From UBA4292 sp964648695 (lineage in GTDB: Bacteria > Bacillota > Clostridia > Lachnospirales > Lachnospiraceae), in the NCBI GenBank assembly GCA_964648695.1, contig CAZYLH010000017.1, forward strand, positions 1 to 24,853: DNA of 24,853 nucleotides, in the 5' to 3' direction. Each line of letters starts with the position of its first letter. Position 1 is the stretch's first letter. Positions 8,061 to 14,161 of this stretch are shown here, one piece after another. The notes below the pieces were generated by a model. That model saw only the letters and a list, made by a program, of their open reading frames with translations. It was not told the DNA's origin and ran no database searches. Made by a program: the position numbers and the translations under genes.

Positions 8061-8088
8061 TTCCCGGCAGGAACCTTCCCGCCGGGAA
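8061..8088 (-). promoter_or_regulatory. GC-rich hairpin between peptide and maturase genes, possible attenuator
   Basis: TTCCCGGC (8061-8068) pairs perfectly with GCCGGGAA (8081-8088). The intervening bases can extend the stem through GAA/TTC. On the - strand it lies just after the peptide stop. About 20 bases further on, a four-pair TCGG/CCGA hairpin is followed by six T. Such hairpins between a precursor gene and its enzyme commonly give partial termination or stabilise the short transcript, so that peptide greatly exceeds enzyme. The strong stem itself has no T run directly after it, so an mRNA-stability role is as likely as termination. Confidence 0.6.
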
Positions 8089-8105
8089 CTTGGGGATAGA
8101 ACGCC

Positions 8106-8288
8106 TTACTTGTCGCCAGCGCCGCAGGCAGAGCCACAAGCAGCAGGCTTTTCTTCCGGCGTATCGGTCGCACCGCAGGCAGCGGGAGCCTCAGCAGGCT
8201 TGTCACCAGCGCCGCAGGCAGTCCCGCAAGAAGCGGCGGGAGTAGTATCTTCCGCCTTGTTCCATCCAAACAGATTAGAAAGTGCCAT
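8106..8288 (-). CDS. ACGX-repeat peptide, substrate of the radical SAM maturase
   Basis: A 60-residue precursor with no signal peptide. The N-terminal MALSNLFGWNKAEDTT probably acts as leader. The rest is Ala/Gly/Pro-rich with five cysteines (21, 25, 38, 51, 55), each followed by Gly: SCGTACGAGDK, then AACGATD, then AACGSACGAGDK. Residues 19-30 and 49-60 are near copies 30 residues apart. It starts with ATG at 8288, with GGAGGT seven to eight bases upstream, and is the first gene of the - strand operon ahead of the SPASM enzyme. The regular Cys-Gly-X spacing marks the modification sites. The mature product, its export and its role are unknown; no transporter or protease gene is present in this cluster. 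Confidence 0.92.
   Translation of the reverse strand: MALSNLFGWNKAEDTTPAASCGTACGAGDKPAEAPAACGATDTPEEKPAACGSACGAGDK
8109..8221. repeat. Internal duplication within the ACGX peptide gene
   Basis: The 23-base blocks 8109-8131 and 8199-8221 (CTTGTCrCCAGCGCCGCAGG and three more bases) differ at one position and lie exactly 90 bases apart, so the frame is kept. They encode the two CGxACGAGDK ends. The partial drift of the sequence between them suggests an old tandem duplication of a 30-codon unit. Confidence 0.75.
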
Positions 8289-8343
8289 GGTTTATACCTC
8301 CATATTGTGTATTCAGAGTGCTGTTTTGCTCTCTGTACTCCTC

Positions 8344-8371
8344 ATTGTACGTAAATTTTTTACCCCCACAA
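8344..8371 (-). promoter_or_regulatory. Promoter of the ACGX peptide operon
   Basis: On the - strand, TTGTGG (8366-8371) and TACAAT (8344-8349) are 16 bases apart, upstream of the peptide gene. The spacer contains the inverted repeat GTAAA-TTT-TTTAC (8351-8363), placed where a bound repressor would block RNA polymerase. Dyads of this TAC/GTA kind are plausible targets for the divergent HxlR regulator; this is inferred from position. Confidence 0.55.
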
Positions 8372-8392
8372 GTACGCACTTTTTTATTACCC

Positions 8393-8410
8393 GGTCACCT
8401 TTTGGTAACC
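8393..8410. promoter_or_regulatory. Inverted repeat in the divergent intergenic region, candidate HxlR operator
   Basis: GGTCACC-TTTT-GGTAACC is an inverted repeat with one mismatch. It lies 22 bases upstream of the -35 of the peptide promoter and about 65 bases upstream of the hxlR-type promoter. A second perfect palindrome, TTTCCGGAAA, follows at 8428-8437. Either could bind the adjacent regulator. No coding sequence lies in 8289-8571. Confidence 0.45.
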
Positions 8411-8474
8411 TATATGATGCTCCCTACTTTCCGGAAAAGAACCGATTGTAAATTTTTCTTGCCTCTTGCAGCTA

Positions 8475-8504
8475 TTGATTTGGGGGGGCTTTAGGCGCTA
8501 TAAT
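8475..8504 (+). promoter_or_regulatory. Promoter of the HxlR regulator
   Basis: TTGATT at 8475-8480 and a perfect TATAAT at 8499-8504 are 18 bases apart. The spacer holds a run of seven G. Transcription would begin near 8511, giving a leader of about 60 bases with AGGAGG at its end. Confidence 0.65.
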
Positions 8505-8571
8505 GCATGTAACATCAAAAATGAATGCAGCATAAAAAAAGAATGTGTAAAAAATAGGAGGTGTGCTTGCA

Positions 8572-8898
8572 ATGAAAACCAAAGATGAGTTACCGGCTTG
8601 CCCCGTGGCTATTACAGTACAACTTATAGGAAGCAAATGGAAACTATTGATTTTGCGAAATCTCCTGCAGCGAGCGTGGCGTTTTAATGAGCTGAAAAGG
8701 AATTTAGAGGGAATCAGTCAGAAGGTGCTGACCGACAGCTTGCGCTCTATGGAAGATGACGGCATCATTATCCGTACGGTCTACCCGGAAGTGCCGCCGA
8801 GGGTGGAATATGCCCTCAGCGAACTGGGAGAATCCATGCGTCCTATTATAAAAGCGATGGAGCAATGGGGCATCACTTATAAAGAAGGCAGACAATAA
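8572..8898 (+). CDS. HxlR-family winged-helix regulator
   Basis: The 108-residue protein has the HxlR layout: an N-terminal conserved cysteine (Cys10 in LPACPV), then IGSKWKLLILRNLL, FNELKRNLEGISQKVLTDSL (recognition helix region) and the wing RVEYALSELGESM. A GTG nine bases upstream could also start the frame, but it lies one base from AGGAGG (8556-8561), so the ATG at 8572, ten bases away, is the real start. It is divergent from the ACGX operon across 283 bases holding several inverted repeats, so it probably controls that operon and itself. Several HxlR proteins (for example YodB, CatR and QorR) use the N-terminal cysteine to sense quinones or thiol stress and control reductases. A reductase in this operon makes such sensing plausible here, but it is inferred. 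Confidence 0.9.
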   Translation: MKTKDELPACPVAITVQLIGSKWKLLILRNLLQRAWRFNELKRNLEGISQKVLTDSLRSMEDDGIIIRTVYPEVPPRVEYALSELGESMRPIIKAMEQWGITYKEGRQ

Positions 8899-8903
8899 AA
8901 GTG

Positions 8904-8951
8904 GGCTGTAGCATCTATGATTAGAAAATCTGGATGCTACGGCCTTTTTTT
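8904..8951 (+). terminator. Intrinsic terminator after the HxlR gene
   Basis: GGCTGTAGCATCT (8904-8916) pairs with TGGATGCTACGGCC (8931-8944) through 12 to 13 pairs, including G-T pairs, and seven T follow directly. It begins five bases after the stop codon. It cleanly separates this gene from the glycan operon. Confidence 0.85.
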
Positions 8952-8960
8952 GATTGTCTC

Positions 8961-9024
8961 ATTATAAAATGTCGGATTCCTGCAAAAAAAAAACATACCT
9001 TTTCGCGCTCTCTTTACGTAAAAT
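8961..9024 (+). promoter_or_regulatory. Activator site and promoter of glycan unit A
   Basis: The element ATTATAAAATGTCGGA (8961-8976) is followed by a -10 hexamer TAAAAT (9019-9024), which starts 48 bases after the G of GTCGGA. No good -35 exists (TACCTT at 8996-9001), as expected for an activator-dependent promoter. The same element and spacing occur before the symporter gene and before the second GH3 gene. The palindrome TTTACGTAAA (9013-9022) overlaps the -10. The divergent AraC-type protein of this locus is the obvious candidate to bind here. Confidence 0.65.
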
Positions 9025-9078
9025 AACAGTCAGGAAAGATTGCAAAAAAAGCGGCTAAAAAAGAGCGGAGGTATAAGG

Positions 9079-10605
9079 ATGAAGACAGCAAGACTATTTC
9101 AGGATCACATGGTGATACAGAGGGGAAAACCGTTTTCTATATGGGGAACAGGTAAAGACGGGGAGAGCGTTAGGGTTATTCTTGGAATGGAGGAAAGAAA
9201 AACAGTTGTATCAGGAGGGGAGTGGAAAGTAGAATTTCCTCCTATGGAGAAGGGCAAAGGCCTGGTGCTCACAGTGGAGTCTGCGGATGAAAAGAAGATT
9301 ATCACAGACGTGGCGCTAGGAGAGGTATGGGTCGCTGGCGGACAGTCAAATATGGAGTTTCATATGCTTTTTGACGCCGACTATGAGGATGAGAAAGAAA
9401 AATGCCTTGATTCGGACATCAGATTTTTTGACTATCCTGAGGTGTCTTATGAGGAACAGGAGCAGGATTTTGATTATTCCAAGGTGGGATACTGGAGAAT
9501 GTGTACACCGGAGGATCTTAAGTTTTTCTGCGCTCCAGGCTATTATTTTGCAAAAAAACTCCGTCAGGATCTTGACGTACCTGTAGGAATCATCGGCTGC
9601 AACTGGGGCGGAACGACAGCGTCCAGCTGGATGTCTGAGGAGTTTGTGAGACGGCACGGACAGGTGTGGATCGATGAATATGAGGAAAACGTAGCCACCA
9701 TCACAGACATGGAAAGCTACAAAGAAATGTTTAGAAAAAATGGTATAAACAACAGAGGATGCCTCTTTGACGACCCCTTTACCATGATGGTGATGCCGGG
9801 TGTTTCAAGAGAAGATCAACTAACAATGATGGAAAACTGGAAGGAAGAAGTCGGCAACGAAGACTACAATAACCTCCTAAACAGTCCGCTTGGGCCAAAC
9901 CGCCCCGGACAGTTATATCATACCATGGTAAAAAAAATAGCGGGATACGCCATTCGCGGTGTGATCTGGTATCAGGGTGAATCGGATGAGCCGCATGCAG
10001 GGATCTATAAGGACGTATTTTTAGATCTTGTGAAGTGCTGGAGAGAAACTTGGAATGATGATCTTCCCTTTATAACGGCACAGCTGGCTCCTTTTGAAGC
10101 ATGGCTTGAGTCAAACGGTGATAATTACCCCGAGATACGAAAGCAGCAATGGCTTGCAGCACAGGAAGAAGGAATTTATATGATATCCACCTCAGATGTG
10201 GGAATGAGATTTGACATCCATCCGAAGAAAAAGCGTCCGGTTGGAGAGAGAATGGCATTGATGGCTGAGAGTGAGGTTTATAAGCTGGAAGTTTTAGGAC
10301 ATGCGCCGGAAGGAGAAAAGGCAGTTAAAGAGGAGAGAGGAATAAGCATCCTGTTTAAGCATGTGGGAGATGGACTTCATATTTGTGGAAATCATCCAAA
10401 TGCCCTTGAGATTAAGACAAAGGACGGGAAAGGGGCAGAAATTCTTTCCTGTAAAATTGAAAAAGACAAGCTTTATATTGAGATAAAGGATTTTTCGCCT
10501 AAAGAAAAGTACGCGGTGATGTTTGCCAAGACGCCGTATTATGAGGTGAATATTTATAATAGCGCGAAGATACCGGCCATTCCGTTCGTTTTATACACAG
10601 ACTGA
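9079..10605 (+). CDS. SGNH-type carbohydrate acetylesterase (sialate O-acetylesterase family)
   Basis: This 508-residue hydrolase removes O-acetyl groups from sugars. The SGNH signature blocks are present: GQSNM with nucleophile Ser90 (GGQSNMEF), NWGGTTASSW, GVIWYQGESD, and the terminal Asp379-x-His381 (FDIHP). The first 80 residues form a beta-rich domain typical of the SASA family. There is no signal peptide, so it acts in the cytoplasm on imported oligosaccharides. The family is named for sialic acid, but members beside plant-glycan glycosidases usually act as xylan or pectin acetylesterases, and that fits these neighbours. An upstream TTG could lengthen the frame; the ATG at 9079 with GGAGG at 9067-9071 is preferred. 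It is the first gene of unit A, 82 bases before the GH78 gene. Confidence 0.87.
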   Translation: MKTARLFQDHMVIQRGKPFSIWGTGKDGESVRVILGMEERKTVVSGGEWKVEFPPMEKGKGLVLTVESADEKKIITDVALGEVWVAGGQSNMEFHMLFDADYEDEKEKCLDSDIRFFDYPEVSYEEQEQDFDYSKVGYWRMCTPEDLKFFCAPGYYFAKKLRQDLDVPVGIIGCNWGGTTASSWMSEEFVRRHGQVWIDEYEENVATITDMESYKEMFRKNGINNRGCLFDDPFTMMVMPGVSREDQLTMMENWKEEVGNEDYNNLLNSPLGPNRPGQLYHTMVKKIAGYAIRGVIWYQGESDEPHAGIYKDVFLDLVKCWRETWNDDLPFITAQLAPFEAWLESNGDNYPEIRKQQWLAAQEEGIYMISTSDVGMRFDIHPKKKRPVGERMALMAESEVYKLEVLGHAPEGEKAVKEERGISILFKHVGDGLHICGNHPNALEIKTKDGKGAEILSCKIEKDKLYIEIKDFSPKEKYAVMFAKTPYYEVNIYNSAKIPAIPFVLYTD

Positions 10606-10687
10606 TTGTATTAGAGGAAAGCAGCATTTTGTCTGATACTTAAGCAGAGTGTAATCAGAAAAGATTGTTCTTAAACTGGAGGGAAAG

Positions 10688-13195
10688 ATGAAGATAACAA
10701 ATATGCGCTTAAATAACCTTACAGAGCCTCTGGGTTTTATGACCACGCCCCTTAGCTTTTCGTGGACCGTCCTGGATGCGGGAGAAGCAAAAAAACAGAA
10801 GTGGGCGAGGGTAGAAATCCTTGAAAACGGCGCTCCTGTATATGACAGCGGGAAAGATACACAGGCGGATAGTCTGGATTTTCGCATTCCCGCAGATGTA
10901 AAGCTAAAGCCGGCAACTACCTATGGATGGAAAGTGACCACCCAGGCGGATAACGGCGAAATGGCGGTGGAGATGAGCCACTTTGAAACCGGCAAGATGG
11001 ATGAAGAATGGGTGGGCCAGTGGATATCCCCAAAAGAAGAGACATCCTCCGCAATCTTAAAAAAGAGATTTACAGTAAAAAAGTGCGGCGAGGCAAGGCT
11101 TTATATCTGCGGTCTCGGCGTATATGAGTGTTATATTAATGGAAAGAAGGCCGGGGATGAATTTTTGGCTCCGGGGTATCATTCTTATGATTTTCACCTT
11201 CAGACACAGACGTATGACGTGACGGATTTACTTGTGGAAGGGGAGAATGAAATCGCCATCCTTCTGGGAGAGGGATGGTTTAAGGGAAGGCTGGGATTTA
11301 GCGGCGGATACACGAATCTTTACGGCGACAGCCTCTATGCAATCGCAGAGTTATATGTGGGCTTTGGAGAGAAGAGAAGATGCGTTGTATGCACTGATGG
11401 ATCATGGCAGACCTATCCTTCTCCCATTGTCTTTAACAATATATATGACGGTGAGGCATACGACTCCAGAAGAGAGGATATGCCAGCAGCGGGGGGAGTT
11501 TTATTAAAGGCCCCGAAAGGTTGCGGAGAGCTTTGTGAGCGCAGAAGCCTCCCAGTAAAGAAGAAGGATACCTTTACCGTAAAGGAGCTTATCACTACCC
11601 CTAAAGGGGATACGGTCTTAGATTTTGGCCAGAACCTTACCGGGTGGGTGGAATTTGACTGCGAGTTTCCGGCGGGAACCGAGATTACCCTGACTGCGGG
11701 AGAGATCCTCCAGCGGGGAGAGTTCTATCACGAAAACCTAAGAACCGCAAAGACAGAGTTTACATATATCTCCAACGGAAAAAAAGCGCATGTGCGCCCG
11801 CACTTTACGTTTTTTGGCTTTCGCTACATGAAAGTGGACTGTTCATGTGAAGTGACAGCCGATATGTTTACGGCGTATCATCTTCGCAGCGACTTTGAAC
11901 AGATTGGTTGGATCACGACGGGGGATAAGAAGGTAAATCAGCTCTTTTTAAATGCCCTCTGGGGGATGAAGGATAATTTCCTTGATGTTCCCACGGACTG
12001 TCCTCAGAGAGATGAAAGGCTCGGATGGACGGGGGACGCTCAGGCGATTTCTGAGACAGCGTGCTACAGCCTGTACATGCCCGCGTTTTATAGAAAATAT
12101 CTGTGGGATATGAGAGCGGAGCAGAGCATCCTTGACGGAGCGGTTCCAAATGTGGTGCCCCGCCTAAAAGAAGGAAAGGTTGCCGGATTTGGAGCATGCC
12201 CGTGGGCGGATGCTGGGGTGATCATACCGTGGAATACATATCTACACTATGGAAATAAGACGCTGCTAGAAGAAACCTATCCGGGAATGAAGGCATGGGT
12301 GGACTACCAGAGAAAGCTAGAAGAAGCACAGGGTGGCCCCCATCTGATAAAAGACGGCTTTCATTTTGCGGACTGGCTGGCACTGGATCATGACGATCCG
12401 TCCCCCTTTGGCGCAACGGATCCTTTGTATATCGCAAGCGCATACTATTACAGGTGCGCAGACATTGTGGCGCAGTCTGGCAAAATACTGGGATATAAAG
12501 AGGCAGAGGAGTATAGCGCTCTTGCAGGGGAGATCTTAGATGCCATCCGTGAAAAATATTTTGATGAAAACGGGCTATGTATCTGCCCTACACAGACCGC
12601 TTCCGCTCTGGCGATCCAGTTTGACTTAAGCGAAAAGATCAAGGAGGAGGGAGATATCTTAGATAGCCGTATCCGAGAAAACGGAGGACATTTAAACACC
12701 GGATTTGTGGGAACGCCTCTTCTTTGTCAGGCGCTTACAAAAAGCGGACACCACAAGACGGCGGTGGATCTCCTTTTAAACGAGGAGTATCCGGGGTGGC
12801 TTTATGCCGTAAATCTGGGGGCAACCACTATCTGGGAGAGGTGGAACTCCGTACTTGCGGACGGAACGATAAGTCCGGAAGGGATGAACAGCTTAAACCA
12901 TTATACCTATGGCAGTATCGAGGCGTGGATGTTTGCGGATGTATGCGGTATACGCGTTTGTATGCCAGGGTTTAGGGAGGCTATCATCGCCCCTAATCCA
13001 GACAGGAGGCTTGGATACTTAAACGGTAAAATAGAGACCTCAGCCGGTATTTATGAGAGCAGCTGGGAATATAAAAATAATAAAATATATTATGAGATCA
13101 AGGTGCCATTTGGAGCATCGGCAAAGATTACCTTGCCGGGAGAGGAGCCGGTTAGCGTTTTTGCAGGCGTTTACACCTATGAAAGAGAGGCGTAA
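10688..13195 (+). CDS. Alpha-L-rhamnosidase, glycoside hydrolase family 78
   Basis: The 835-residue enzyme releases terminal alpha-L-rhamnose by inversion. The family hallmark DVPTDCPQRDERLGWTGDAQ occupies 433-452 and includes the general acid Glu443. The second catalytic region TTIWERWNS holds the base Glu717. N-terminal beta-sandwich domains (1-340, including the Bac_rhamnosid_N-like segment around KKRFTVKKCGEARLYICGLG), the (alpha/alpha)6 barrel (about 380-740) and a C-terminal beta domain follow in the usual order, and the length is normal. There is no signal peptide, so it acts on imported rhamnosides such as pectin fragments or plant glycosides. GGAGGG precedes the ATG. It ends 12 bases before the next gene. 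The 82-base gap upstream holds a small dyad (TCTGAT/ATCAGA) but no convincing promoter. Confidence 0.95.
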   Translation: MKITNMRLNNLTEPLGFMTTPLSFSWTVLDAGEAKKQKWARVEILENGAPVYDSGKDTQADSLDFRIPADVKLKPATTYGWKVTTQADNGEMAVEMSHFETGKMDEEWVGQWISPKEETSSAILKKRFTVKKCGEARLYICGLGVYECYINGKKAGDEFLAPGYHSYDFHLQTQTYDVTDLLVEGENEIAILLGEGWFKGRLGFSGGYTNLYGDSLYAIAELYVGFGEKRRCVVCTDGSWQTYPSPIVFNNIYDGEAYDSRREDMPAAGGVLLKAPKGCGELCERRSLPVKKKDTFTVKELITTPKGDTVLDFGQNLTGWVEFDCEFPAGTEITLTAGEILQRGEFYHENLRTAKTEFTYISNGKKAHVRPHFTFFGFRYMKVDCSCEVTADMFTAYHLRSDFEQIGWITTGDKKVNQLFLNALWGMKDNFLDVPTDCPQRDERLGWTGDAQAISETACYSLYMPAFYRKYLWDMRAEQSILDGAVPNVVPRLKEGKVAGFGACPWADAGVIIPWNTYLHYGNKTLLEETYPGMKAWVDYQRKLEEAQGGPHLIKDGFHFADWLALDHDDPSPFGATDPLYIASAYYYRCADIVAQSGKILGYKEAEEYSALAGEILDAIREKYFDENGLCICPTQTASALAIQFDLSEKIKEEGDILDSRIRENGGHLNTGFVGTPLLCQALTKSGHHKTAVDLLLNEEYPGWLYAVNLGATTIWERWNSVLADGTISPEGMNSLNHYTYGSIEAWMFADVCGIRVCMPGFREAIIAPNPDRRLGYLNGKIETSAGIYESSWEYKNNKIYYEIKVPFGASAKITLPGEEPVSVFAGVYTYEREA

Positions 13196-13207
13196 GGAGG
13201 ACGGGCG

Positions 13208-14089
13208 ATGAGAACAGATCAAGTAAATATAAGGGATCCGTATCTTTTAATCGTAGACGGCACCTACTATTTATACGGTACCCGTAGTGAGACCTGCTGG
13301 GGAGAAGCGGATGGATTTGACTGCTATAAAAGCACTTACAAAGAAGAATGGGAAGGCCCCATAGAGATCTTTCACCGTCCGGAAGGGTTCTTTGCGGACA
13401 GGAATTTTTGGGCGCCGGAGTGCTATCAGGTTGACGGCGCATTCTATCTGGTGACCACGTTTGGATCTCTAGAAGAAAAGAAGGGTATTTATGTGCTAAA
13501 ATCTGACAAACCGGAGGGGCCGTTTGAGCTCTACAGTAAAAGGCTGACACCAAAGGATTGGTCATCCATCGACGGGACGCTCTACTGGGAGAACGGGACG
13601 CCATACCTTATCTTTTCCCACTCTTTTGAGGATTCAAAGGATGGTGATATGTGCATCCTGGCTCTGACAGAAGATCTTAAAGAAGCGGTGGGAGAGCCGG
13701 GGCTGCTTTTCTCAGCGGGAGAGGCAGAGTGGGCGCATCCGGTGCCTTTTGCAAAGGCTGAGTTTGGTATTGACGGAGATGTATATTTTACGGACGGCCC
13801 CTGTGTGTTTAGGGACGGGGACGGACTGTACCTTCTCTGGTCAAGCTGGGGGACTGCCGGATACGCGGTGGGCGCAGCCAAGTCAGAGAGCGGTTTACTA
13901 AAAGGCCCGTGGGTACAGCAAAAAGAGCCGGTCTTTAAAGAAAACGGGGGACATGGCATGGTGTTTAGGGATATGGACGGGAAACTGAAATTCCTGCTCC
14001 ATTACCCCAATGATAAATATAAGGAACGCCCTGTGATAACGGAGCTTCAGATAAGAGACGGCTTTGTCTCGGTACTGCGTAAGAGTTAG
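13208..14089 (+). CDS. Glycoside hydrolase family 43 enzyme (five-bladed propeller)
   Basis: The 293 residues make a single GH43 propeller without extra domains or signal peptide. Asp10 in NIRDPYLL is the expected base, and Asp122 in SSIDGTLYW the expected pKa-modulating residue. At the place where most GH43 enzymes carry the general acid Glu (EGP), this one has Asp196 (YFTDGPCVF). I recall DGP variants from related gut GH43 proteins, so it may be a subfamily trait rather than loss of function. Likely substrates are arabinofuranosides, xylosides or galactosides, not decided by sequence. It starts 12 bases after the GH78 stop with an AAGGAGG site, so it is certainly in the same operon. Confidence 0.87.
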   Translation: MRTDQVNIRDPYLLIVDGTYYLYGTRSETCWGEADGFDCYKSTYKEEWEGPIEIFHRPEGFFADRNFWAPECYQVDGAFYLVTTFGSLEEKKGIYVLKSDKPEGPFELYSKRLTPKDWSSIDGTLYWENGTPYLIFSHSFEDSKDGDMCILALTEDLKEAVGEPGLLFSAGEAEWAHPVPFAKAEFGIDGDVYFTDGPCVFRDGDGLYLLWSSWGTAGYAVGAAKSESGLLKGPWVQQKEPVFKENGGHGMVFRDMDGKLKFLLHYPNDKYKERPVITELQIRDGFVSVLRKS

Positions 14090-14161
14090 GGTGACAGACC
14101 TGGTTGTGCTTAGAAAAAGCACGGAGAAGATGATCCGAAAAAAGATGGAAAGGAAGAAAAG

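Noticed and set aside
8563..8571. GTG start for the HxlR gene
   Set aside because: It is one base from the AGGAGG core, too close for initiation. The ATG at 8572 is at normal distance.
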